Notes: generated by a model from the sequence alone, not told the origin. Counted from the stretch's first letter, positions 1-6,373 are shown. The stretch is 8,640 nucleotides of DNA from Actinomycetota bacterium (GCA_013697265.1 JACCXE010000313.1:1-8640), one strand, 5' to 3'. Numbers and translations: made by a program.

Positions 1-789
1 GCCGGTGCCGACGACGGGCACCAGGGCCGCGTAACCCGGGAAGTACAAGACGTCGCCGAAGGTGACGATGGCGAGCGCTACCAGCGCCAGACCGGCGGCC
101 CGCAGCACCGCGGCGGCGCGCACCGAGCGCACAATCGGCCGCCCGTAGATCGCCAGCAGCGCTCCCGCCGCAAGCTCCCACGCGCGCGTCGGCAGAAGGT
201 AGAACGCGTTCGCCGGGTTCCTACGGGTGAGGAGAACGCTCGCCGCCAAAGACGAAAGGAAAATCGCCACGACGATGACTCCGTAAGCAGCCCGGCGGCG
301 GGCCGGGCCGACGAAGCCAGCGAGCACGAGCAGTCCGGGCCAGACGACATAGAACTGCTCTTCGATCGACAGTGACCAGAAGTGTTGGAACAGTGACGGC
401 GTGTCGCCCTGGCGGAAGTAGTCCACCGCGTCGCGCAGGAAGTGGATGTTGGCGAAGAAGAACATCGCGGCGATGGCGTCGGCGCGGGCCGCACGTTGCA
501 ATAACGGTGGCTCGGCGATTACTGCGATAGCGAGTGTTCCGAGGATCGTCACGGTCGCCGCGGGCACGATGCGCCTGATGCGGCGCACGTAGAAATGGCG
601 GATACGGGCGAGGCCGCTCTTGTCCTCGTCGCGCAGCAGCTGCCCCGTGATCAAAAACCCGGAGATGACAAAGAACACGTCGACGCCGACGTAGCCGCCG
701 GCCATCCCGGGAACCGCCGCGTGGAACAACACCACCGCGGCGACCGCGATCGCGCGGAGCCCTTCGATGTCCTTCCGGAACCCCGGCAC
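1..789 (-). CDS. Membrane acyltransferase, OafA/YrhL (acyltransferase_3) family; C-terminus outside the window
   Basis: This is the N-terminal 263 residues of an integral-membrane acyltransferase, open to the left edge with no stop. Family members move acyl groups, usually acetyl, from the cytoplasm onto exported or surface glycans. Seen in the sequence: the opening motif with Arg12 and His23 (LRAIAVAAVVLFH, 11-23), the VGVDVFFVISGFLI block (34-47), the basic FYVRRIRRIVPA stretch (66-77), HFWSLSIEEQFYVVWP (136-151) and LLPTRAWELAAGALLA (198-213), with hydrophobic membrane segments between them. The GTG start at 789 is forced: an in-frame TAG lies four codons upstream, and the next ATG (29 codons in) would remove the conserved opening motif. 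No Shine-Dalgarno sequence is present; a -10 box sits six bases before GTG. These motifs are typical of the long fused type that carries a C-terminal SGNH domain, so the missing part may hold one (inference). The family is certain; the substrate is unknown. Confidence 0.93.
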   Translation of the reverse strand, partial: MPGFRKDIEGLRAIAVAAVVLFHAAVPGMAGGYVGVDVFFVISGFLITGQLLRDEDKSGLARIRHFYVRRIRRIVPAATVTILGTLAIAVIAEPPLLQRAARADAIAAMFFFANIHFLRDAVDYFRQGDTPSLFQHFWSLSIEEQFYVVWPGLLVLAGFVGPARRRAAYGVIVVAIFLSSLAASVLLTRRNPANAFYLLPTRAWELAAGALLAIYGRPIVRSVRAAAVLRAAGLALVALAIVTFGDVLYFPGYAALVPVVGTG

Positions 790-795
790 AGCCGC

Positions 796-801
796 ACACT
801 A
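796..801 (-). promoter_or_regulatory. -10 box (TAGTGT) for a leaderless acyltransferase transcript
   Basis: TAGTGT fits the actinobacterial -10 pattern TAnnnT and is followed by exactly six bases (GCGGCT) and then the GTG start of the acyltransferase. Transcription would begin at or within a base of the start codon, which explains the missing ribosome-binding site. The TAG of this box is also the in-frame stop that fixes the gene start. I see no convincing -35 hexamer. Confidence 0.5.
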
Positions 802-849
802 GGGCGGCCCGCGCCGGCTTTCGGCCCCGGCGAGCGCGCGCACCCGGGC

Positions 850-958
850 AATGTGGTTAGCCCCCCAGACGAGCCGTGGAAAACGACGCCGAGATCAAGA
901 CGCTCGACCTACGCCGCCCCGACCGCGACAACGAAGCGACCACGGTCGGCGGCGACTT
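850..958 (+). pseudogene. Decayed 3' end of a plus-strand gene, copy A
   Basis: Positions 876-914 match 1247-1285 (copy B) at 31 of 39 bases by hand count, in the same reading frame (VENDAEIKTLDLR against VQDDAEVKVLDLR, 9 of 13 residues). Similarity continues leftward from 876 after a one-base slip, and rightward to a final Gly-x-Asp followed here by TTAG where copy B has TAAG. It has lost frame and stop, so it cannot be an intact gene. It begins with AAT GTG GTT (850-858), reading N-V-V like the yihY segment NVVRWEA, and the bases after its end resemble those after the yihY stop (both contain CAGCCC). I therefore suspect a yihY tail, with moderate confidence only. Bases 802-849 hold nothing I can identify. 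Confidence 0.5.
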
Positions 959-981
959 AGCGCAGCCCAAACCCCGCTGGT

Positions 982-1171
982 CTAGGCGGTGACGGTTAGG
1001 TCGTTGCCATCGGCCGACATACCGACCCGCACCACGTCGCCGTTGGTTTGTCGTCTTCGAACCAGAGCACCTTGTAGGCCAGGATGCGACGCGCTGCAAG
1101 GGCCTCGCGCGCGCCGGACTCGACCTACCCAAGTCCTCGTCGACGACGAACGCCCGTGCCCGCTGACTCAC
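982..1171 (-). pseudogene. Remnant of the 3' end of a second clpB copy
   Basis: The last 66 bases (982-1047) read as 21 residues plus TAG and match the end of the intact clpB (3834-3899) at 55 of 66 bases by hand count. Both end NDLTVTA-stop. Eight of the eleven differences are synonymous. Further upstream (1097-1171), a different frame gives VS..AR ... ARPLQR, matching ClpB residues 765-788 (VSREAR ... ARPLKR). Between about 1048 and 1096 at least one frameshift breaks the reading. No upstream ClpB sequence follows: beyond 1171 the similarity fades and plus-strand copy B begins near 1222. It keeps only the small C-terminal subdomain of NBD2, with no ATP site, so it is a dead fragment. The terminal 66-base block is the most certain part. 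Confidence 0.78.
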
Positions 1172-1221
1172 TTCGGGCGACCATGTCCAGCAGCTCGCGG
1201 GCGGGGTAGCGCACATACAAA

Positions 1222-1339
1222 CCGGCTCGCGCTGCAAACCGAGGCCGTGCAGGACGACGCCGAGGTCAAGGTGCTCGACCTGCGTGTGCCTGCCGCCGCC
1301 ACGAAAACCGACGGCGCAAACGCGATCGGCCGCGACTAA
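1222..1339 (+). pseudogene. 3' end of a plus-strand gene, copy B
   Basis: This is an in-frame, coding-like stretch ending at TAA 1337-1339 that reads NRLALQTEAVQDDAEVKVLD (first 20 residues) and then LRVPAAATKTDGANAIGRD. It shares its core with copy A (876-914 against 1247-1285). No proper gene lies in front of it: the same frame runs back only through DNA that is the opposite strand of the clpB remnant. Its general layout (Asn, then Glu-Ala, an acidic/basic stretch, then Val-Pro-Ala) resembles the tail of the nearby YihY protein from NVVRWEARAG to VPAG, but gaps are needed. The end overlaps the SGNH stop codon on the other strand. The parent gene is uncertain; yihY is the leading guess. Confidence 0.5.
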
Positions 1340-2367
1340 GTCCGCTGAAGGTCCGCGTCGACGTACGTGTCCGCCAGCTGGGCGCTAAATCGTTTCGCGG
1401 CGGGCTTCGAGAGATGGTCGAGGTCGGGGAAGTCGTGCAGGGTTGTCGTGAACTGCGGATCAAGTTCGGCTGTGCCCCACGCCTTCATCGCCCTCGCCAG
1501 CCCGGCCTTGTCTTTTTCGTAGCGCGCCCCACTTAACCGGAGCTTGATTACGTGTCCCACGGGTACCTCCACGAACACGACCTTGCCACCAGCGTGCTGT
1601 ACGAGCCTGACGAAGTCAGCGAGGATCTCCGCTTCCCAGTCGTCCACGTCGACCGACAATTTTCGCGAGGCGGTTCGATTCGCTCGCTTGGCGGCCTCAA
1701 TGGCCAGTGGATCGTTGTTAAGGCCGTTGATTTGCCCAGACGTCACCGCTTCAGGTTCGGGACTAATGGGCTGCAACGCCTTTTCGACGGCCTTCGTCCC
1801 CTGCTTCATCAGGTTTGACTGCCAGCCGTCGCGATACTGCACGAGCGAAGATGAACGCAGCCCGAATCGGGTGAGGATGTTCGCCTTGTTCTGTGGTGAC
1901 GTGTTGGACCGCAAAAAGGGGCCGACGTCTTCATTACGGAACCGACCCGACAACACATAGGGAGCGTCAGGGCGAACCCACGAGTCCTTCCACGTGCCGG
2001 CAAAGAGCTGGCTCGGAATTCCTGCGTCCAGTTCGAAGAACACTGTCAGGCCTTCTGCGCCACCGCGGTCGCCGATAAAGTTTCGGATGCCGAGGTAGTG
2101 CGCGGCCATTGTCGAATTCCCCGCGCCGACATTCCACGCCTTGTGGAATTCGCCCGTACGTTCGAAAAGACGCTGCTGAAATGCCTTCTCGTCGAATCCC
2201 GCCTCGACGCGTGAGCTCCCGACGAACACGAAGTCGACGCTCTTCGGCGCAGACTGTTCGTACCACTCGGTGCGGCGATTCAACAGCGCGTGTCCTGCAA
2301 TCTCAGCCAACAGCACGATCGCTACCGGCACCGCAACCCACTGCATGATACGGCGAGAAGGCTTCAT
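1336..2367 (-). CDS. Membrane-anchored SGNH-hydrolase-like protein, partner of the MBOAT acyltransferase
   Basis: A 343-residue protein, probably exported and held in the membrane by an N-terminal hydrophobic segment (residues 10-29) after a basic start (MKPSRR). It shows the spaced SGNH/GDSL motifs: VFVGSSR at 47-53, with Ser52 the likely nucleophile; WNVGAGN at 78-84; and a C-terminal DLDHL, with Asp315 and His318 as the likely acid/base pair. Proteins of this layout next to an AlgI-type MBOAT usually complete acyl transfer to a polysaccharide outside the membrane, as AlgJ/AlgX do for alginate; the polymer here is unknown. I chose the ATG at 2367 because it shares one base with the MBOAT stop (TGATG), indicating translational coupling, and because upstream in-frame codons only read through the MBOAT end. 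Base composition is lower in G+C than in the neighbours (35 of 60 bases at 2161-2220). Confidence 0.8.
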   Translation of the reverse strand: MKPSRRIMQWVAVPVAIVLLAEIAGHALLNRRTEWYEQSAPKSVDFVFVGSSRVEAGFDEKAFQQRLFERTGEFHKAWNVGAGNSTMAAHYLGIRNFIGDRGGAEGLTVFFELDAGIPSQLFAGTWKDSWVRPDAPYVLSGRFRNEDVGPFLRSNTSPQNKANILTRFGLRSSSLVQYRDGWQSNLMKQGTKAVEKALQPISPEPEAVTSGQINGLNNDPLAIEAAKRANRTASRKLSVDVDDWEAEILADFVRLVQHAGGKVVFVEVPVGHVIKLRLSGARYEKDKAGLARAMKAWGTAELDPQFTTTLHDFPDLDHLSKPAAKRFSAQLADTYVDADLQRT

Positions 2368-3770
2368 CAGAACTGGAAGTAGATGAACTGTTGGCTGGTG
2401 GCGGGAGCGGCCAACAGCAGTACGAGAGCGAGTGTTGTCACAGCGGCCGGGCCCACCGGAGTGTTCCACCCGAGAGCCTCACGCGGGTCGTCCTTTTCTT
2501 TGTTCCACATCTCGATAGCGACGAGGATGGCAACGAACAGTAGGACGCTGAATATGACGCTTGCGCCCGACACTTCCGGCGTGAAGTCCCGAGTAATTGC
2601 TGAGAGGAATCCGCCAACTTGATCGACGCCACTCGCGCGGAAGATCAGCCAGCCGAAACCGACCAGCTGGAACATCGCGAAACGCTTCGCGAACAAGCGC
2701 ACTGTTGTCATGGCGCGTTCCGGACGGCGCTGCGCCAGTGCGCGATGGCCCATCAAGAGGGTTCCGTGGAACACGCCCCAGAGCACAAACGTCCACGACG
2801 CACCGTGCCACAACCCGCCAAGCGCCATTGTGACCATCAAGTTGAGATACGTGCGCCGCTCTCCTTCGCGATTACCCCCCAGCGGAACGTACAGGTAGTC
2901 GCGCAACCACGTCGAAAGGCTGATGTGCCATCGCTGCCAAAAGTCGGACGGGTTCGTGGCGAGGTACGGCCGGTTGAAGTTCACCATCAATTCGAGGCCG
3001 AACAACTTGGCGAGGCCGCGCGCCATGTCGCTGTAGCCCGAGAAGTCGCAATAGATCTGGAACGCAAACGCGTAAATCCCAAACAGCGCGGTCACTCCGC
3101 TAGTCGGATGCGTTACGGAAAACGCATTGTTCGCTGCGATCGCGAGGTTGTCGGCGATCACAACTTTCTTAAACAACCCGCGGAAGATCAACCACGCGCC
3201 TTCTCGCACGTCGTCGGCTGTGACGTGGCGGTCGCGGTTGAGCTGCGGCAACATCTGCGCGCCGCGCGAGATCGGGCCTGCCGCGAGCTGCGGAAAGAAC
3301 GAGACGTATAGGGCGAACGTAATGAAGTTGTGCTCGGGCTCGATGCGACGCCGCCAGACGTCGATCGTGTACGACATCGTGTGGAACGTGTAGAAGGAAA
3401 TGCCGACGGGCAACAAGAGCTGGACGGTTGGCTCTGACGCGTGAACACCGACGCCAGCGAGGAACGAAACCGCGGAGTCAACGAAGAAGTTGAAGTACTT
3501 GAACACCGCGAGCATCGTGAGGTTATTGGCCAAGCCTGCGATGAGCAGCCTGTTGCGGCGTTTGTCCGGAGCACCCGACATCCAGATGCTGACTGCGTAG
3601 TCGACGACAATCGACCAGCCCAACAACGCGAGGAACCGGTAGTCCCAGGATAGGTAAAAGACGACGCTCGCAGCGAGCAGTAGCGCGTTCTGCAACCGTC
3701 GCGGTACAAGGTGGTACAGCGCTAGAACGACCGCCACGAAGACAAAGAATTCAAGTGAATTGAACAGCAA
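2367..3770 (-). CDS. MBOAT-family O-acyltransferase, AlgI-like
   Basis: A 467-residue polytopic membrane protein predicted to carry activated acyl groups across the membrane for O-acylation of an exported glycan or lipid-linked sugar. Hallmarks: MLFNSLEFFVF opening (1-11), SFFPQLAAGPISR (157-169), DFSGYSDMARG (242-252), NRPYLATNPSDFWQRWHISL (266-285), WLRDYLYVPLGGN (288-300) and GGLWHGASW (318-326), where His322 is the family's catalytic histidine. The length is normal for AlgI/DltB relatives. I chose TTG at 3770 because the family normally starts MLFNSLEFF and a strong GGGGAGGGG Shine-Dalgarno sequence lies five bases upstream (3776-3784). An in-frame TTG at 3794 would add eight residues and swallow that site. 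It lies 63 bases after clpB on the same strand and overlaps the SGNH gene by one base. Two genes form one operon; clpB read-through cannot be excluded. Confidence 0.93.
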   Translation of the reverse strand: MLFNSLEFFVFVAVVLALYHLVPRRLQNALLLAASVVFYLSWDYRFLALLGWSIVVDYAVSIWMSGAPDKRRNRLLIAGLANNLTMLAVFKYFNFFVDSAVSFLAGVGVHASEPTVQLLLPVGISFYTFHTMSYTIDVWRRRIEPEHNFITFALYVSFFPQLAAGPISRGAQMLPQLNRDRHVTADDVREGAWLIFRGLFKKVVIADNLAIAANNAFSVTHPTSGVTALFGIYAFAFQIYCDFSGYSDMARGLAKLFGLELMVNFNRPYLATNPSDFWQRWHISLSTWLRDYLYVPLGGNREGERRTYLNLMVTMALGGLWHGASWTFVLWGVFHGTLLMGHRALAQRRPERAMTTVRLFAKRFAMFQLVGFGWLIFRASGVDQVGGFLSAITRDFTPEVSGASVIFSVLLFVAILVAIEMWNKEKDDPREALGWNTPVGPAAVTTLALVLLLAAPATSQQFIYFQF

Positions 3771-3775
3771 GAGCG

Positions 3776-3784
3776 CCCCTCCCC
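3776..3784 (-). promoter_or_regulatory. Strong ribosome-binding site that sets the MBOAT start at TTG 3770
   Basis: GGGGAGGGG on the minus strand is five bases before TTG 3770. It is the clearest Shine-Dalgarno sequence in the left half of the window and decides between the TTG codons at 3794 and 3770. Confidence 0.7.
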
Positions 3785-3793
3785 GTTGATGCA

Positions 3794-3799
3794 ATGGTA
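3794..3799 (-). promoter_or_regulatory. Possible -10 box (TACCAT) for the MBOAT-SGNH operon
   Basis: TACCAT fits TAnnnT and would start transcription near 3787, giving a short leader that just includes the GGGGAGGGG site. No -35 is evident. The 63-base gap after clpB shows no clear hairpin followed by a T-run, so a separate promoter is plausible but unproven. Confidence 0.3.
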
Positions 3800-3833
3800 C
3801 CTAGCAGTCGCTTATGGGGGGAGCCGGGCTGGA

Positions 3834-6323
3834 CTACGCAGTCACGGTTAGGTCGTTGCTATCGGCGGACACGCCTACGCGCACCACATCGCCGTCGGTG
3901 ACCTTGCCTTCGAGCAGCGCCATCGCCAACTTGTCGCCGACTTCGCGTTGGATGAGCCGCTTCAACGGACGGGCGCCGAATACCTCGTCGTAGCCATGCT
4001 CGGCCAACCAGTCGCGCGCTTCACGCGACACGTCCATCGCCAAGCGACGCTGCTCCAACCGGGCTTCCAACAAGGCCAGCTGGATGTCGACGATGCCGGC
4101 CATGTCGTCACGGCGAAGTGCACGGAAGCGGATGATCTCGTCGATCCGGTTGATGAACTCGGGCTTGAAAGTGTCCCGCGGATCGCCGGGCAGGTTCGAG
4201 GTCATGATCAGCACGGCATTGGTGAAGTCGACCGTGCGACCTTGGCCATCGGTGAGCCGACCGTCGTCGAGGATTTGTAACAACACGTCGAACACGTCGG
4301 GGTGCGCCTTCTCGATTTCGTCGAGCAAGATCACCGCGAACGGACGCCGCCGCACCGCTTCGGTGAGTTGACCGCCCTGGTCATAACCCACGTAGCCGGG
4401 CGGCGCGCCAATCAGGCGCGACACGGCGTGACGCTCTTGGTATTCACTCATGTCGATTCGCACCATCGACTTCTCGTCGTCGAACAGGAAGTCGGCCAAC
4501 GACCGGGCTAGTTCGGTCTTTCCGACGCCGGTCGGGCCCAGGAAAAGGAACGACCCGATCGGACGGTTCGGGTCGGACAGGCCGGCGCGGGAACGACGGA
4601 TCGCGTTGGACACTGCGATCACCGCGTCGCCCTGACCCACCACCCGCTTGTGCAACTCGTCTTCCATGCGGATGAGCTTGGAGACCTCGCCTTCGAGCAG
4701 CCGGGTGACGGGAACGCCGGTGGCCTTGGACACGACTTGCGCGACATCTTCGTCGTCGACTTCTTCTTTCAACATGGGCGCGTCGCCCTGCAATTCGGCC
4801 AGCGCGGTGGTGGCTTCGTTGACCGCGGTTTCCAAGGACGGGATTTGCCCGTAACGGATCTCGGCCGCCTTCTCGAGGTCTTGCTCGCGCTCGACCGCCA
4901 GCTTCGCCTGCTCGAGCTGCTCCTTCTGTTCGCGGATTACCGCGATCGCCTCCTTCTCCGCCTGCCACCGCGCTTTCATCGCTTGGCCTTGCTCTTGCAG
5001 GTTCGCCAACTCTTCGTCGAGCTTGGCCAAGCGGTCGAGCGAGGCGGCGTCGGTTTCCTTGGCCAGCGCCACCCGTTCGATCTCAAGCTGGCGAATGCGT
5101 CGCTCAACCACGTCGATCTCGGTGGGCAACGAGTCGATCTCGATACGCAGCCGCGACGCGGCCTCGTCGATCAAGTCGATCGCCTTGTCGGGCAGGAACC
5201 GCGCCGTGATGTATCGCTGGCTGAGCACTACTGCGGCGACCAGCGCGCTGTCTTGAATCCGCACCCCATGGTGCACCTCGTAGCGCTCTTTTAGGCCGCG
5301 CAAGATCGCGATGGCGTCGGCCGTCGACGGCTCGCCCACGTAGACCTGTTGGAACCGCCGTTCGAGCGCCGGGTCTTTCTCGATGTGCTTGCGGTACTCG
5401 TCGAGCGTGGTCGCTCCGACCATGCGCAGCTCGCCCCGGGCCAGCATGGGCTTGATCATGTTTCCGGCGTCCATCGAGCCCTCGGCCGCGCCGGCGCCCA
5501 CGATGGTGTGCAGCTCGGCGACAAAAGTGATCACTTCGCCGTCGGCGTCGGTGATCTCTTTGAGCACTGCCTTCAACCGCTCCTCGAACTCGCCGCGGTA
5601 CTTCGACCCCGCAACCATCGCGCCGAGGTCGAGCGAAACCAGCCTCTTGTTCTTTAGCGATTCGGGCACGTCGCCCTCGACGATGCGGTTGGCCAGACCC
5701 TCGACGATCGCCGTTTTTCCGACACCGGGCTCGCCGATGAGCACCGGGTTGTTCTTCGTGCGTCGGCTCAACACTTGGATGACACGCCGGATCTCGTCGT
5801 CACGCCCGATCACGGGGTCCAACTTGCCGGCCCGGGCCGCGGCAGTGAGATCCCGGCCGTACTTCTCCAACGCTTGGAAGGTCGATTCGGGGTCTTGCGA
5901 CGTCACGCGGTGCGAACCGCGCACATCTTTTAACGCGTCGAGCAGTTGGTTCTTGTCGAGGTTCAACCGGGTGGTGAGCGCCAGCAACAAATGCTCGGTG
6001 GAAAGGTATTCGTCGCCCAGATTCTGCTGTTCGACCTGGCCCTGCTCGATGACGCCGGTCAGTTCACGCGAGAGCGTCGGGTCGCTGCCGCCGTAGTTCT
6101 TCGGGAGCTTGGACAGCTTGTCTTCGACCTGGTTCTTGACCTGCAACGGCGCCACGCCGAGCCGATCGAGAACGGGCAACACGACCGTGTCCTGTTGACC
6201 GAGCAACGCGGCGAGCAGGTGGTCGGGGGTGACTTCGGCGTTGTTGTTCGCCTTGGCGCGCGTGACGGCGTGTTGGATCGCCTCCTGAGTTTTGAGGGTC
6301 CAACGATTCGGGTCCATCGCCAT
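3834..6323 (-). CDS. clpB: ClpB (Hsp104-type) protein disaggregase
   Basis: An 829-residue AAA+ chaperone that, with DnaK, pulls polypeptides out of aggregates through a hexameric pore in the cytoplasm. Domains: Clp-N repeats (about 5-140); NBD1 with Walker A GEPGVGKT (197-204), pore-loop Tyr242 and Arg322/Arg323; the coiled-coil M domain (about 395-510) that separates ClpB from ClpA/ClpC; NBD2 with Walker A GPTGVGKT (596-603), Walker B Asp668-Glu669, pore-loop Tyr644, Arg726 and sensor-2 GAR (783-785). Two oddities: the first Walker B reads FVAELHT, with Ala269 where the family has Asp (Glu270 is kept), and the segment after IMTSN (706-710) is much shorter than in E. coli ClpB. Start ATG 6323 has AGGAG five bases upstream; ATG 6317 is a weaker alternative. 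A HAIR-like operator precedes it, indicating HspR heat-shock control. Confidence 0.97.
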   Translation of the reverse strand: MAMDPNRWTLKTQEAIQHAVTRAKANNNAEVTPDHLLAALLGQQDTVVLPVLDRLGVAPLQVKNQVEDKLSKLPKNYGGSDPTLSRELTGVIEQGQVEQQNLGDEYLSTEHLLLALTTRLNLDKNQLLDALKDVRGSHRVTSQDPESTFQALEKYGRDLTAAARAGKLDPVIGRDDEIRRVIQVLSRRTKNNPVLIGEPGVGKTAIVEGLANRIVEGDVPESLKNKRLVSLDLGAMVAGSKYRGEFEERLKAVLKEITDADGEVITFVAELHTIVGAGAAEGSMDAGNMIKPMLARGELRMVGATTLDEYRKHIEKDPALERRFQQVYVGEPSTADAIAILRGLKERYEVHHGVRIQDSALVAAVVLSQRYITARFLPDKAIDLIDEAASRLRIEIDSLPTEIDVVERRIRQLEIERVALAKETDAASLDRLAKLDEELANLQEQGQAMKARWQAEKEAIAVIREQKEQLEQAKLAVEREQDLEKAAEIRYGQIPSLETAVNEATTALAELQGDAPMLKEEVDDEDVAQVVSKATGVPVTRLLEGEVSKLIRMEDELHKRVVGQGDAVIAVSNAIRRSRAGLSDPNRPIGSFLFLGPTGVGKTELARSLADFLFDDEKSMVRIDMSEYQERHAVSRLIGAPPGYVGYDQGGQLTEAVRRRPFAVILLDEIEKAHPDVFDVLLQILDDGRLTDGQGRTVDFTNAVLIMTSNLPGDPRDTFKPEFINRIDEIIRFRALRRDDMAGIVDIQLALLEARLEQRRLAMDVSREARDWLAEHGYDEVFGARPLKRLIQREVGDKLAMALLEGKVTDGDVVRVGVSADSNDLTVTA

Positions 6324-6328
6324 TGTTG

Positions 6329-6333
6329 CTCCT
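6329..6333 (-). promoter_or_regulatory. Ribosome-binding site of clpB
   Basis: AGGAG lies five bases before ATG 6323 and eleven before the in-frame ATG 6317, so it favours the upstream start (MAMDPNRW). Confidence 0.75.
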
Positions 6334-6345
6334 GTATATAGGAAA

Positions 6346-6366
6346 CCTGAGCGTTAGATATTCAAG
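6346..6366 (-). promoter_or_regulatory. HAIR-like operator for HspR upstream of clpB
   Basis: The known HspR-associated inverted repeat is CTTGAGT, seven bases, ACTCAAG. On the plus strand this site reads CCTGAGC, seven bases (GTTAGAT), ATTCAAG: 11 of 14 half-site positions match and the spacing is exact. It ends 23 bases before the clpB start and overlaps the likely transcription start, the right place for a repressor. Actinobacterial clpB genes are commonly HspR targets. No hspR gene is in the window. Confidence 0.75.
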
Positions 6367-6373
6367 TTTAGCA
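6365..6373 (-). promoter_or_regulatory. Candidate extended -10 (TGCTAAACT) for clpB
   Basis: TG, one base, TAAACT matches an extended -10 and overlaps the first two bases of the operator half-site. Transcription would start inside the operator and give a leader of about 35 bases containing AGGAG. An alternative pair, TTGAAT at 6360-6365 with TATATA at 6335-6340 (19-base spacer), would place the start at the Shine-Dalgarno sequence, so I prefer the extended -10. Confidence 0.45.

Noticed and set aside
221..799. A 192-codon minus-strand open frame over the acyltransferase
   Set aside because: It is Arg-rich and lacks family motifs; the neighbouring frame carries every acyltransferase motif and is open to the window edge.
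1048..1225. Another frame in the scar reading AREALAARRILAYKVLWFED, resembling an acyl-CoA dehydrogenase tail
   Set aside because: The resemblance is generic, stops occur on both sides, and the overlapping ClpB match (VS..AR ... ARPLQR) plus the adjoining clpB end explain the stretch better.
857..1237. A 126-codon minus-strand open frame
   Set aside because: It passes through the clpB remnant in a frame that matches ClpB only at 1097-1171 and then drifts out of frame, and through the reverse of copies A and B. It is not a gene.
989..1339. A 116-codon plus-strand open frame that could be called a hypothetical protein
   Set aside because: Its first half is the opposite strand of the clpB remnant and only its last 35-40 codons (copy B) look like coding sequence, so it is a chance composite.
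2619..3311. Long plus-strand open frames over MBOAT (2619-3311) and over clpB (4650-5294, 5383-6096)
   Set aside because: They are antisense shadows of conserved genes in high-G+C DNA, with no recognisable motifs of their own.
3771..3833. Possible pairing of CTCCCC with the GGGGAG of the MBOAT ribosome-binding site
   Set aside because: Only six pairs across a loop of more than 30 bases, with no alternative structure visible; not enough to call a regulatory element.
982..3899. The repeated clpB end as attachment sites of an integrative element
   Set aside because: The repeats are only 83% identical, with mainly silent differences; no integrase or mobility gene lies between them, and copies A and B are better explained by duplication.
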